This document shows, piece after piece, positions 30,875 through 43,400 of a DNA stretch of 64,000 nt; positions within the stretch are counted from its first letter, which is position 1; the number at the start of each line of letters is the position of its first letter. This DNA is from Hemibagrus wyckioides. Lineage: Eukaryota; Chordata; Actinopteri; Siluriformes; Bagridae. Location of the stretch: NCBI RefSeq assembly GCF_019097595.1, contig NC_080718.1:13682157-13746156 (forward strand), written 5' to 3'. The position numbers and the translations under genes are program-made. The notes below the pieces were generated by a model. That model saw only the letters and a program-made list of their open reading frames with translations, searched no databases and was not told the origin of the DNA.

Positions 30875-33800
30875 GTATTAAAGAACAATGCTTAAGCCAT
30901 CAGAACACAGTAGTCACATTCCTCCTGATTGAAATGAGATACTGATCCTTATTGTTTCTAATACAATAAAACAATGCTGTTTAGGATACTGACATCACTA
31001 TGTGCTTTTCTTTGGCATTGTTGAAAGTGATGAGCTCATTAATAACCAGCAGTAACTTTTGTACCGTAGTTACAGGGGCGATGTCAGGACCTCATCAGAT
31101 TTTAAAAAGCCATTTTGCTTTAAAGTAATTGTGATCTAATTAAAAATAATGAATATTAATACATCATAACAGAAATCAGTGTTTATTTCAGCCTAATATT
31201 TATGTGCCAGCACTTCACACTATCCAAAATTCTTTTACTTTCTCTCTAACTTTCCTTGATTTCATGATTAACACTAGGCCCATGCTTACACCACCTCAAA
31301 ATCATGAGCCTAAATAAAGAAAAGTGGTAAAGGTTTTTATTTGATCATGTATGAACATGATCGATTAGGAAGGTGAGAAGAGGCCATAGCTCATGACATT
31401 TGCTTTATATTACATTTGCACTTATATAAGCTAGATTAGATTAGATTTTATTATATATACATACAGATTTCACTTGATTTACATTATACTGCATATTTAT
31501 TCTTGCACACAACTGGTTTGGGCAGTGCAACAGAAGATCATCTCTCTCTCTCTCTCTCTGGCTCAATAATTTGCTGTGTTGCATTGTTATTTGTGCAATG
31601 CATGACTGCTTTTCTTAGTACTGTGTTCACCCACCATGATGATGTTGTTCTGGTTGAAGGTAAACTCTAAGACGGTGGCGCAGTGTGTGGAGTTCTACTA
31701 CACCTATAAGAAGCAGGTGAAGATCGGCAAGAATGGCACGCTTCTCTATGGTGAAGCAGAGCCTCCTGAAACACGGCCCACAGAGGAGGAGGTGGACTAT
31801 AAAGTAAGGCTGTGTTTCTATACACGTGTGTTAAATCTCATACGGACAGGTGCAGCGTGGTTGGGTTTGTAATCTTCTCTGCTGTCCTGAGCAGGGTTCA
31901 CAAAGATTTGATATGCGAAAGGAAGAGGAAGAGGACAGGAAGTGGGAGGTACCAGGGGACAGGAAGCGAGAGAGCAGCCCTGACAGGGTGACACAATGTC
32001 TACAGGCCAGTGAAAGTGTGAGTATCAAGTTGCCAAGAATAAAGGTGGAAGTGTATGTATTAGTTAAGAAAATTTATTAAAATACATCAGTAACTTTTCT
32101 GTTTATTATAGATGGGGGGGGGATCCAGAATATACGACATTTTTCTAATATTTATGTCTGGTGCCCTCTTGTGGCTGACAGCTGTAACAGTAAAACTTAA
32201 TACAGTAATTGTATTAAGAGAACAGTATACTGTAGATTTAGTGCTGAAATACTAAGCAGTGATAAACATTTTGTTTATGATTTCCTCCCTCTGAATAAAT
32301 GTAATTATCTTATCCTTCAGACTGGTGCAGTACTGGTTTTAAGGAATCAGGAGGATGGACGACGGGAGCATCCAGCGGTTGCGGTTAGCCACGCCCCCAC
32401 AGTGCCTCCCAAGCCCCGACCTGAGAGCACGGTGCGGAAGAGCGGCGTTGGAACAAAAGGCTCTGTAGTACCAGAGGGAGAATTTCCCTGCAAGAAATGT
32501 GGAAGGTGAGACAGCAGCAAATGCTTAATTAGTACCAATTTTACGTGAAGAATATAAAGAAAGCGTTTTAGAGAGCATCTGGTCCGTTTTTTAACGTTGG
32601 TCACTTTCAGATCATTTTGATGTACATTTTATGTTGATGGTACATGGCAGAGGTAGACAAAATTGTGTGGTTAAAGCGGTCAAGATAAGCAACTAGCTTG
32701 ATTAAGAGGCGATGATAAATACTTCAGTAGTCTCAAATGCCTAATGCCTCTGAATACCACACATCTATTTATGTCCGCTTCTATTTCACTGTCCACTTTA
32801 TTAGGAACACCTGAACATTTATGGAGTTATCCAATCATCAACATGGCAGCAGCACAATACAGAAAAATTGTACAGGTGCAGATCAGGATCTTCAGCCAAT
32901 GTTCACATCAAGCATCAGAATAAAGAAAAAGTGTGATATCTGTGACTTTAACTGTGGTACGGTTGTTGATGCCAGATGGGCTGGTTTGGGTTTTTCAGAA
33001 ACTGCTGATCTGGGATTTTTAGTTTACACAGAATGGTGCAAAAAAAAACCCAAAGAGTGAGAGACAGTTCTTAAGGTGTAAAAGCATTGTTAATAAAAGA
33101 AGGGTCAGAGGAAATTTGGCCAGATTTCCTCTCCTTTCAGCCAAGAACAGGAAACTGAGGTTATCATTGGAAACGGATTTTTCAAAAACAAAACAAGTCT
33201 TTTCCCCCATCTTAACTGTAAACAAAAGAATCTACTTTTCTTAATAACTCATTACAAATCACTCCAAATCAATCCTTTTCTAGCCAGCCCTTCATCTTGG
33301 TTTGTCATGTGCGTATCTGAGAGAGTTTTTTCGGTCTGATGTCTAATTTATGCTTAACAGTTCCACACTGGTACAAGCAGGCGTCAAAACGATGTCGTGG
33401 CAGCTGTTAGTCACTGTGTCATGTGCACTAACATTTTTTTTTAATTACCTGTGATCACATTGCCAGCGTATGTTGTTGCACATCTGGCACATACCGCTGA
33501 AAATAGCTTTAAAGCTGTTATTTTGTATTGTGCTACGCTGTTTCTAAAAGTGCAGTAGTTTTGCATTGTTTTAAAGCAAACTTCCCTTTTGTAGTTTTGC
33601 TCGAGTGCAGAATCTAACCATGAGGTTCGTGCTCATGACTTGCAACCCTTTGATCTGGATTCTTGACATCTCTGAAGCAAAGGTTTAAGAGCTTTATCAT
33701 CTGTTTTGCTGTAGCTTTGTTGCCTGTATCAGGAACACGTGTTTAGTAGTGTTGAATTGGGAAAGTCTGTGAGTAATTGGCATCAGAAATAGATCAGAGA

Positions 33801-35364
33801 GCAATAAAACATACCCTCTGATTCCATCTCGTATCAGTGAAGGCAATGTCCGGCTCTGTTATTATCAACTGTCTCTTAGCAACCGAAAGTTTTGAGTAGT
33901 GTTAAATGCCATGCCTTCTGCTGTATGCCTGTCTGCCTAGTGACTGAGCCACTGAGTGCAGGTTGTGTGTAAGCGTGCACGTGGATGATTTGGAACATGA
34001 AAACATCTCGTACGCTCTGTCCTCCAGCCCACTCACCATTGGCCGCTGCTGCTCATTTGCATTTTGCCAATGCATCTGCTCTGGCTTTGTCAAAAAAGAC
34101 CAATCTTTCCGCTTAACACGCTTTGCGCTCGTATTCTGTAACGGTTCGTAGCGACAGGTTTATGTGAAGCATAAAATCAAGCAATCGATCTTGATCGTCA
34201 AACCTCTTTTTCATGAGGTACTAACATCAGATATGTCACAGCGTGAACCTTCATGGGTTTGTGCGTTTATGTGAATTCGTAGATAAGCCAATGTCCGGTA
34301 TTTTAATCTGATTCAAATACATTAATGAAAGGTTTGTAATACAGTATCATGCAGTTCTCCTTAAGTCAGGACAATTATTGTAGTGATCCATTACCACCTC
34401 AAAGAGATTTTTCACCACTAACATATAACTCATGTCTATAAATAAAATTTTAAACGTCTGTTAACGTACATGTTGTAACAGTGTGTAGGTACATTTAATA
34501 TTGCTAAACGTAGCAGTTATTTCCTGTTATCACTATAAACAGTCATTTCCTCACCAACCCCCTTTTGAGGTTGTTAAAAAAAAAAAAGTGGGCTGTTTGT
34601 CACAACGCTGAGAAACCACAAAACTCATAACCCTTTGTCCTGAAGACTTTCCTGTCAGAAACCTTAAAGAAACAGTGTTACCTCTGACACTTGGAAAGAT
34701 TGAAAAGACTGCTTTCAAACATGTTACGTAAATGTCTCCTCTGAGAAAACTGCACACACGTTGCAGTAAGATAAACCAGATAAGCCGCAACTGAATGAGC
34801 AGCGCTGCTATCAAATATATTTTTGTCATATCTGGCCACCCAGTTAGTTAAATTAAACCTGTAACACAACAAATAAATGAAAAGGTACTTTTCTGATGTA
34901 TGCAGATGTATTGCTTCTGGACCGTATTAACCTAATTGAACTCTGCTGAGTATCATGAAGCTTATAAAGGCAGGACACTGCAGTTTATGATGTAAGACAT
35001 TACTGTAGCTCTGCTGAAGAGAACAACCTGAGATGCCTGGACAATCATGAATAATAAATATTTACCTATGCATGACAATTTAGTCATCTCCTCTGTTTGG
35101 TGGTTGACCCAAGTGTGTTGGTGTTTCGGCAGGATATTCTATAAGGTGAAAAGCCGGAGCGCTCACATGAAGAGCCATGCTGAGCAGGAGAAGAAAGCGG
35201 CGGCTCTCAGGCAGCGGGAGGCCGAGGAACGTGCTGCAGCCGCCGCAGCGGCTTTAATGGCCGCTCAACAGAATGGATCTCGAGGGGAACAAGCAGCGCG
35301 GCGAGCCAGCAGCGAGGACTCCTCAGATGAGGAAGACTCCACAGACGATGAAGACTGGCACTAG
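18500..35364 (+). CDS. mideas: MIDEAS (ELMSAN1), ELM2/SANT scaffold of the mitotic deacetylase complex
   Basis: Exons: 18500-20053, 22400-22690, 22982-23333, 23544-23610, 26102-26244, 28088-28191, 30040-30115, 30614-30702, 31660-31803, 31895-32017, 32321-32505, 35133-35364; 3360 nt, 1119 aa, all phases consistent (human about 1045). MIDEAS is a nuclear scaffold that binds HDAC1/2 through its ELM2-SANT module and, with DNTTIP1, forms the MiDAC histone deacetylase complex. Domain order: Q-rich region (about 253-387), conserved basic motifs RRSRRLSKE and [14 protein letters not shown], a proline-rich conserved block (about 616-735), ELM2 (about 756-862), SANT (864-911), charged linker, C2H2 finger (1038-1058), acidic tail. 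The start at 18500 is chosen because it has a purine at -3 and its MSLPAQQK matches the orthologue N-terminus; ATGs at 18419 and 18491 are in frame upstream but poorer in context. Extra length over human is mostly in the Q tract. Confidence 0.95.
22400..23610 (+). other. mideas: MIDEAS conserved linker exons
   Basis: Three exons (22400-22690, 22982-23333, 23544-23610) carry the blocks [74 protein letters not shown] and [18 protein letters not shown]. These are among the best conserved parts of MIDEAS outside ELM2-SANT, and are probably short linear binding segments; the partner is not known from sequence. Confidence 0.88.
23632..23675. repeat. (CA)n microsatellite
   Basis: Uninterrupted CA dinucleotides just after the donor at 23611 in a MIDEAS intron; a second CA run is at 24045-24092. 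Confidence 0.95.
25035..25105 (+). repeat. Fish SINE/LINE 3' tail fragment
   Basis: The string 'ctggataaaggcatctgcaaatgctgtaactgtaaatg' is the well known fish retroelement tail (usually 'ctggataagggcgtctgccaaatg'). Short fragment in a MIDEAS intron. Confidence 0.65.
26740..27405. mobile_element. Non-autonomous element with inverted AT-rich ends
   Basis: The left end (tttcaattttatttgtatagc, 26744) and right end (gctgtacaaataaagctgaa, 27375) are complementary in outline. Inside are blocks seen in other fish copies, such as 'ggagtttttccttgctcatta'. It lies in a MIDEAS intron and carries the 65-bp hAT-type insert at 27212. Superfamily unknown. Confidence 0.6.
27212..27276. mobile_element. 65-bp palindromic hAT-type MITE with 8-bp target duplication
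   Basis: The ends are caggggtgtccaatcttatc and its near-perfect complement, joined by a short centre. CTCTAAAG stands on both sides (27204-27211 and 27277-27284), an exact 8-bp duplication as expected of hAT transposition; CAGGGGTGTCC is a typical hAT (Charlie-like) end. It is inserted into the older repeat at 26740-27405. Confidence 0.85.
28011..28063. repeat. GATA/GACA microsatellite next to a MIDEAS acceptor
   Basis: Mixed GATA and GACA units end about 25 bp before the acceptor at 28087 and so lie close to its branch point region. Confidence 0.85.
28490..28870 (+). other. Possible alternative last exon of MIDEAS
   Basis: An acceptor (ttatgttcacacag, AG at 28488-28489) opens an exon in the phase left by the donor at 28191. 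It would add 21 codons rich in Gln ([13 protein letters not shown]...) and stop at 28553-28555. AATAAA follows at 28843 with a GT-rich stretch after it. A transcript using it would end inside ELM2 and lack SANT and the zinc finger. No transcript evidence is available here. Confidence 0.35.
29809..29849. repeat. (TC)n microsatellite
   Basis: About eighteen TC units in the MIDEAS intron before the exon at 30040. Confidence 0.9.
30614..31803 (+). other. mideas: MIDEAS SANT domain exons
   Basis: Exons 30614-30702 and 31660-31803 encode [29 protein letters not shown] and [19 protein letters not shown], the three-helix SANT fold of the corepressor type (with the [11 protein letters not shown] signature common to MIDEAS, MIER and RCOR). 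In this class the ELM2-SANT pair holds HDAC1/2 and an inositol phosphate at the interface through basic residues such as the YKK..K segment. Confidence 0.9.
30836..30874. repeat. (TTA)n microsatellite
   Basis: About thirteen TTA units in the intron between the two SANT exons. Confidence 0.9.
32321..35364 (+). other. mideas: MIDEAS zinc finger and acidic tail exons
   Basis: The last two coding exons are separated by a 2.6-kb intron that splits a C2H2 finger: EFPCKKCG at the end of 32321-32505 supplies the two Cys (1038, 1041), and [15 protein letters not shown] at the start of 35133-35364 supplies the two His (1054, 1058). The spacing C-x2-C-x12-H-x3-H is normal. An alanine- and glutamate-rich helix follows, then an acidic tail [16 protein letters not shown]. 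Confidence 0.9.
32787..33215 (+). mobile_element. Decayed Tc1-like element, 5' part
   Basis: Begins with 'tgtccactttattaggaaca', the terminal repeat of a common fish Tc1 family. A broken transposase N-terminus follows: [22 protein letters not shown] (helix-turn-helix) and [11 protein letters not shown] later block at 33140-33170 corresponds to the middle of the transposase, so the part between is deleted. In MIDEAS's last intron. A relative is at 39.13 kb. Confidence 0.75.
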
Positions 35365-37250
35365 CAAATACTTGCTTTTCCTGCATGGTGCAGCTGGGAC
35401 ACTTCTTTAACATGACCTGATACACTGGTCTGTGTGGGGAAGAGTAACGTGGAGATGGAACATAAAAGCCTTCAGGGACTGTCTTACTCCCTCAATGTGT
35501 GTGTTTGTATGTGTGTGTGCGCATGTGCTAGAGTGTGAGTGTCCAAGAGAAACATTCAGGGTTTCTCATTCAGACATAGGGCTATAGGGAGTACAAGCCA
35601 AGGGGTGGGTGGGTGTGTGTGTGTGTGTGTGTCTGTCTGTCTCAGAGAGTTTGTGTCAAAGAGATGCATTCAGCAAGTGTTTCTCATTCAGACATAGGGC
35701 TACATGGAGTATAAGCCAAGAGTGTGTGTGTGTGTGAGAGGGAGGGGAGAGAGAGGGAGAGTGAGTAAGAGAGAGAGAGAGAATGTGTGTATGTGTGGTT
35801 AGGGGCAGTACCAAACACTGTCCTTTGACACTTTCAGACCCCCACTTTCAGACACACACTGGGTGCAGCCCAGGAATTCCACCTGCTTCCCCTGCCCATC
35901 TTCCTATCACAGACTCGCTTCACCCCTTTATTACCCGCTGTGACTCACACCTCCATGCATTCAGTGCTCTGGACACTGCAGGACTTACAAACCGGCAAAG
36001 ACGGAGGACGGACTAAAGTCCTCCTTTTGATTTTTCTAAATGAAATCTGTGTTTGTGACTCTTACGGTCGACTGCCAAAAGCTTGCACAGCTGTATTTGT
36101 GTACTTTTTATTTTTTATTTTTTGTTTGTTTTTTGTAGTGCCGTAATTTTGGCTTTGGTGTTTTTGTTACGTTTACTTCTGGTCACCTCGCTGATGCCTT
36201 GGATGTTTTTGACACTTTTAATCGTGACATGACAATCAATTTTACAAAGGTTCTTTTTATATATCCAACAAAGTATCATTGTTTTTGATATATTCCTTAT
36301 TATTAATATTATTATTGTTGTTATAATTGTTATCCTTATTAGTGTCATTGTACTGTTTTATTGTTTATGGGTAAGGTAACTTTTTTTTTTTTTGTTTGTT
36401 TTGAAGTTTTTTTTATCATTTAGCTGTTTAGTTTATTTAAGACTTTTGCTACCTGTGTTTGCAGTTTGTAAAGCTTCTCTAAGGTGTCAGGCAGGAAAAG
36501 ACAGAACCCCGAGGGTGAAAGTGCAATAGAACAATTTGAAATATTGATGCAAATGTGCTGCCACTCCTCCCTCCTCCTCCTCCTTCTTCATTCCCTGTCC
36601 ATCTCCATCATAATCTTAACCTGAACTGAACCCTAATGCAGCCTTGATTGAACAAGATCATTTGAAGATATTTATTGTTAATGTTATTTTTCTTGGGGGG
36701 GAAAGAACAAATGTGTTTGAGTGGCTAAAGAATGATGCATAACGTGTTTGTCAGCTTCAAGAGCTGTGCTGTCACTCCGACTCTGCTGGACCAGCACTTG
36801 GCGATATCACCATGGCAACAGAGGCTGCTGAACCCCCCCCCCCCATCCTCTAAGAACAGCCACACTGTGGAGCTCTTGGCCGAGAGTAACGGCTCCAATT
36901 ACCGCTCATCACACTTTAGTCTGCTATGCACTCTGTGTCTGTGTGTGTTTGTGTGTGTTAGTGGCCCTGTGGGTGGATGTCGAAGTGTGTTTTGCACACA
37001 TATGTGTATGTGTGCATGTATGCGTGGATATGTATGGGTGTTAACACCAATAATAAAAACTGTTTCAAACTCGGAGCCAAGTGAGAAGGAGAAGCTTCCA
37101 GATCTGTTTAGATTTTTTAAAAAATGCGTGTGAAGAGAGTGACCTGCTCTTTTATATGGGCAGGCCAGGGGCATTGTGGTAAGATGGTCTAGCCAAGGTT
37201 TTTTTTTTTGTTTTTTTTTTAAATATAATTAATATAAAAATGAAATAAAT
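35365..37250 (+). other. mideas: MIDEAS 3' UTR and following sequence
   Basis: No coding sequence is seen. The stretch is rich in TG and GA microsatellites and holds a 118-bp tandem duplication (35545-35740). AT-rich, T-rich sequence typical of a long 3' UTR continues to about 36.7 kb. Candidate AATAAA signals lie near 37053 and 37242, so the UTR could be about 1.7-1.9 kb. Confidence 0.5.
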
Positions 37251-37325
37251 GCAGGAATTGCTGCCATGGAGCGACTGTTTTTATTCAGCTAGCTTTTATT
37301 CAGCCAAGGGAAATGTTTGTATAGG

Positions 37326-37485
<160 letters not shown>

Positions 37486-38979
37486 ATATATTATGTGTGC
37501 TTGTGTATGAGAATGAGAAACAAAATGTATACTTTCTATGCTATTTTCATAGGGGCTCATACACTAATGTTGACCTACATAGAATTGCTTTTTACTACAG
37601 TATAACTTATTTGTGTTGATCCATGATCAATTATTGTTTTGAAATAATAAATATGTTTAAAAGAATATAATCTTTTGCAAAGGCATTATTTTTTATCAGA
37701 ACTTTACAAATTCAACGCTCTGTACTTTTCATACAACCCAAAACGTGGTCAGTCTTGTCAGAGAGCTGTTCGATTTGATCTCACGCTAATGTAAACTTCA
37801 GTTCATTTAGATGAAATACTACGTACAGCCATAAGGTTCAACATAAGGTTCAAGGCACAAAGGTTTTACAATGTATTTATATCAATGCAAAATCATACAT
37901 AGCACAATCCAGAAAGTTCAGAGATGTCTGTATTCATCATAGCATAATCTTACTGAACAAACTCTTCCTAATACCAAAACCTGGCACAGAAATCTCCACA
38001 GCTTGTAGATTTCTCCTCATGGAGTGCAGTAGAGATCTATATGCTGATGTGCTCTAGTATTTCTGGACTATTTAGCTTTTAACTATTTAACTTTTTTTTT
38101 TTTCAATTATTTGTTATTTAAATGTACACTTATAACTTCTCAGCCTAAGTCTGGCAAAGACGGTCTAGCAGCTTGACCGTGTCTGTTTTTGGCAGCTGAT
38201 GCTGATCAGAACAAATGAGATATTTCAGCAGGGTACAATTTGGATTATTTTACTGTGACAACACACTTTCTGAGTCATTCATTTAAAAGAATACACTACG
38301 GGTGGTCTAAGCCCATCTCCCACTTCTGACTCATACTGAAATGTAGAACTCATACTGGCTGAGTTTCCTAAGCACAGACATCACTGTTAAAACAGATCTA
38401 GCAGAACACTGACAGTTAAGGTGATAGTATTAAATTGCTTTGTGAAACTTTCCTTGCAGCTATTTTGCAAAATTGCCCTAAATATAGCATATGCTACTCC
38501 GATTAGACCTATTTATAATACAATGAACACACAAAATCAGCACTGAGACTGACAGTTGAGGCAGTTATGAATATATTATTTTGCCGGAATTCCCCTGCAC
38601 TTCTACAGAGCTTTAAAAAGTTTCAGTGTGATGCTTTTGATCTTTGATCTTTGAGGTCAGGGATTTCGTTGGGGCCACTGGCAGTCAAAAACCTGACTGA
38701 AACCTCCAAGATTCAGCCACATTTGAAGCACAAATGAGTACAAGCTTCTGTCAGTTTTCTCGGAGGACTTCAAAAAATCTATTTTCTGAAGCATACATAA
38801 TGCGTGGACCATGAAAGAAACGAACTACAGAGAATGGCATCACAAAAACGAATATGTAAATGGTTTTCTTAATGCCTCAGATAATTCGTTTCATTCCACT
38901 AGAAATCACTAGATGGAGTCAGTTGTCTACTGTAAACTAACCCCAGTAGAGTGTAGATGTGTGTGCGCATGTGTGTGTG

Positions 38980-38983
<4 letters not shown>

Positions 38984-39024
<41 letters not shown>
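38984..39024. repeat. (AG)n microsatellite
   Basis: About twenty AG units after a short TG stretch. Confidence 0.95.
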
Positions 39025-39026
<2 letters not shown>

Positions 39027-39134
39027 ATGGTAGTGCTGTAAGTGTTTCTGGATGATTGCATGATTGGGCTGCCGTTAGTGTCCCACTGATGTCACATTGG
39101 TATGTAAAGTGACCTTCACATCAGCCTACCCTCA

Positions 39135-39655
39135 ATGTCCACTTTATTATTAAATGTCTAATCAGCCAATCATATGGCAGTGGAACAATGCATAAGCTCA
39201 TGAAGATACAGTTTGGAGCTTCAGTTAATGTTCACAAAATGAAGAAAACATGTGATCTCTGTGACTTTGACCATGGCATGGTTGTTTGGTGTCAGATGGC
39301 TTGGTCTGAGTATTTCAGAAAAATTTGATCTCCTGGGATTTTCATATACAGCAGTCTGTAGAGTTTACACAGGATGGTGTGAAAAACAAAAAGCACTGAA
39401 TGAGAAATAGCTCTGTGGGTGGAAACACCTTGTTGATGAGAGATCAGAGAAAAATGGACAAAAATGGTTTGAGCAGCCAGGAAGGATATAGTAAATAATG
39501 TATTCACTTTTTACAACTGTGGAGAAGAAAAGCAGCTACAACAGTAGAAGACCACATTGGGTTACACTCCTGCCAGCCAAAAACAAGAATCTGAAGCTCT
39601 CATGGGCATGTGACTGTGATTCTGTTTTCCCCAAATTAAGATCAGGCGTTTGTAT
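39135..39655 (+). mobile_element. Decayed Tc1-like element (same family as 32.79 kb)
   Basis: It begins 'tgtccactttattattaaat' and shares blocks with the copy at 32.79 kb: 'ttcagttaatgttcacaaaatgaagaa', 'gtgatctctgtgactttga', 'tatttcagaaaaatttgatctcctgggattttc'. Continues further than the other copy, to 'caaaaacaagaatctgaagctc'. Many indels, no usable frame. Confidence 0.75.
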
Positions 39656-39711
39656 ATAATATTCTTTTTGGTTTATTCTGACTGCTGAAGACATAAAAAG
39701 CTTTTAAAATA

Positions 39712-40400
39712 CACTATATTGCCAAAAGTTTTGGGACACCCCTCCAAATCATTGAATTCAGGTGTTCCAATCACGTCCATGGCCACAGATGTATAAAATC
39801 AAGCACCTAGGTATGCAGACTGCTTCTACAAACATTTGTGAAAGAATGTGTCGCTCTCATGGTATAATGTGTCTTCATGGTAGAGCAGCTGCATCCAAGC
39901 CTTACATCACTAAGTGCAATGCAAAGCATCAGATGCAGAGGTGTAAAACACACCGCCACTGGACTCTAGAGCAGTGGCGACGTGTTCTCTGGAGTGACGA
40001 ATCATGCTTCTCTTCCAATCTGATGGACAAGTCTGAGTTTGGCGGTTGCCAGAAGTACAATACTTGCCTGACTGCATTTTGGCAAGTGTAAAGTTTGGTG
40101 GAGGGGAGACTGTTTTTCAGGGGTTGGACTTGGCCCCTTAGTTCCAGTGAAATGAACTCTTAATGTTTCAGCATACCAAGACATTTTGGACAATTTCATG
40201 CTCCCAACTTTGTGGGAACAGTTTGGGGATGACCCCTTCCTGTTCCAACATGACTGCACACCAGTGCACAAAGCAAGGTCCATAAAGACATGGATGAGTG
40301 AGGTTTATGTGGATGAACTTGACTGGCCTGCATCCTGACCTCAACCCGATAGAACACCTTTGGGATGATCATTGTTGAAAGGTATTGATCAGGAGAGAGA
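39712..40400 (+). mobile_element. Decayed Tc1-like transposon with transposase fragments
   Basis: Left terminal repeat 'cactatattgccaaaagttt' at 39712. Two frames of transposase follow: first WTLEQWRRVLWSDESCFSS with the first catalytic Asp (about 39955-40015), then after a deletion LLVPVK.., DNFMLPTLWEQFGDDPFLFQHDCTPVHK with the second Asp (about 40120-40275) and a degraded DLNPIEHL reading near 40335. The right terminal repeat is missing. The 40.12-40.32 kb part is closely similar to the foldback element at 6.29 kb. Confidence 0.8.
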
Positions 40401-43400
40401 GAATCTGGATCAGAGAGAGAATTCTAAAACATTTGATGTATTGAATTGTTGAAAGTACAGCACTGTTGCCCAGATTACTAGTTGAAATTAGTTAAATCAT
40501 AAGAATGCCCTTAAAGTTTTTAAATTATAATATCCTTAAAGTGTATTTGTTGTATTTTGTGTATTTGATGGCTGTATGCTTGAAAATTCAGTTGTGTGTA
40601 ATGTTTTCATAGACCAAACTGAGCAAATATTTCCTAGGAAATGTACTAAGGTTTTGCAATGACGATCTCTTTGTACTTGTATATTTATGTAACCGGGTCA
40701 CATTTTAAGGGAATGTGCTACGTTTGCACATGAATAGCTGAAGTAAACTAAATCGCAACAGCGAGAATGTGGGTTTTTACTGAATATCGGCACAGCTGTG
40801 ATTTGGCCACAGGCACAAAGCCTCTGGGTGAGTTCTGTAGCTAATTACAGCTGTGCTGATATTCAGTATAACCACACACTTACTTTTATACAGCAGTTAT
40901 ATAATCAAGAAATTAATATAGAGTCCGTGACATTTTGGTCGAAAATGACTAAATGTGTTTACTTTTACTCTGAGTGAAGCTTTATAGCATGTTGGCTAGT
41001 AGCCTAGCCAGCTCTCACTGATTTGTGCAGTCCCATATAAAAACTTTTTCCTCTTCGACTGGTGAGCCTATTGTCTGCTGCTTATGACTGAAGACCAGTC
41101 AAATTAGTGGACCAGATCTGTTGCATATTGATAAATGCCAGCCATTTATAACTTAACTCTTGATGACTGTATACAAATTTGCAATAACTTAAAGCAATTT
41201 TTTGAAGCCCTCAATTCACTGTAGCCCAGATTACTACTACTACTAGTACTTTTTTCAATGTAAATGTTTTTTTTTCATCATCTTTCACTGAAAGAATCAT
41301 CTTTCACTTTACATTGTAGTCATAATTCAGTGCAAATACAAATCTCTTTGAAGTCACATATAATATCACACTTCTTGGTCTGAATTGCGCGTCTGTGCTT
41401 AATCTGTTTTTTTTATGCTTTATTGTATTTAGCACATGTATGGTTCACTTGGTTCAAGAAAATTCTGGCAATATTGGGATCAATGTGTTTTTACTCAGTA
41501 GGAAGTTATTATTGGCATTATGAATCACTTGTGGCCTGGGCATAATCTCAAAGGTTTTCCAGAGAGGATGTGATCTAAAGGCACAGTGAGACATGTTGGG
41601 GAGACGTGTAGGATGTTGCTATGGTGTGGAGCACTGATCCAGGCTGGAGCGGAGACAGGAACTGTGCAGAAACACATGCCAGAATAAGCTGTCTGGGTTC
41701 AGGGAAAGAAAAATGAGTGCCTGGTGAATATATATATAAATATATATATTATGTATGTGTGTGTGTGTGTGTATATGTGTGTGTGTACAGTCCATTCAGG
41801 CTTAATCCTGGACAAATAGGTGATAGATCTATTTGATTCTTCATATAGATGAAAATCTCTGCACAATGTAACTCAGGTGTCATTCTATGAGGCCACCTAT
41901 AAAACAGGATGTAGGGTTTTAAAATCATTCCTCACTGGAAGGTCAGTTTTCAAGCACCGAGGGAGCTCATGAAAAGAAACCTTTCATGTTGTGTTTCATC
42001 TTCGCAAATTTGAAACAAAACTGCCCGGTAATTATGTTTAGATTGGTGAAATTATATTTGAAGTGATGCAATAGATCATAGATGTCAGATGATAAATTGT
42101 CCTTGTTCTGTTCAACTGACCTTGTGGTGACTGTTGAAGTCCACTTGACCATTTCCTGACTTTTATCTGATTACAGGCACATAAACACCCTCGGAGCACA
42201 GAGCTTACATACCTTCAGGGAAAACTTCAAAAGCCTGTGTAGAGTGAAATAGGAAACAGTATACACAATTGCTTCTCAGTTTGTATGTGATGTATTTTAT
42301 CAGCCAAATCATTTTGACTGAAACTATGCTCTTTACATAAGTAGAAACAAAACAGCTGGACAGCTCACAGTTCTCCTCTTGCTTGCATTTACAGCTTGTG
42401 CAGAACTGATAGTAATTTTGCTCCGGGCTTATCTGACATCTCCTGTTTCCATTGTTAGTTTTACAACTCTCATTAGGCACCGTAAATAACAAACAGCAGG
42501 AGCTGGCCTGGAGAACTGTAGCACCGCTGCTATGCTAGCCAAGAGCTGTTGAGGCTTCTAGGAGTTTCATCATCCCAGCAGGTTTAGAGTTTCTTTAAGG
42601 AAGCCCTAATCCAGACACCAGAGGCAGAAATGTGGTAACCTTTCAAATGCACAATGTTTGTCATTCTTTTCACTCTGCCCTCATTAGCTCCCTATAGAGC
42701 ATCTGCAGAATAGTGCTACAGTGTAAGCCAATCCTTCCAATAAACATAATTGCTTCCAGTTCCTCTCCATCATGTGAAGGAGAGGGTGAGTTGGAGATAG
42801 GGATGACAGAAATGGGAACCTTCCATACTCAGCCAATTAGAGAAATGAAGACCAGATTTTACAGTAACTCCCTCTCTTAAAAGCTATGAATAGCACATTG
42901 TTTAAGTTGTCCTGTTGAATTAACACTTTTGTATGATTTATTATATGTCTGGCAACAAATCATAGCATAGCCTATGCCTTGGTAAGAGTTCAATACTGTA
43001 CACATTACTGAATTTCACACATAACATTTTATACCTGGAACCGGTTGCTGAAATGTTTATATATAAATGAAGTATGAAGTCTGCATGAAGGTTGGGAGGA
43101 GAGCACATTTTTAAAGAGTTAACAGATATTTAGGATTTTCACAGTGTACAAGGACAGTATGGCTTTTTTGGACATCGGCATCATTATACCGTATCACAGA
43201 CTTTTCAGCTAAAATTACAATGATTTTTTAAGAGTCACTTTAAGGTAAGTTGACTGAGATTGCAAATAAAAAATGTATCATTATTATGAAGTTATTTATA
43301 CTATTATTTATATTTTAATATAATATTTTAAATATTTATGAAATTGTGTCCTGCAAGAGAGTTTGTGTCACATTATCACATTGGCTTTTCTGTTCTTTTG

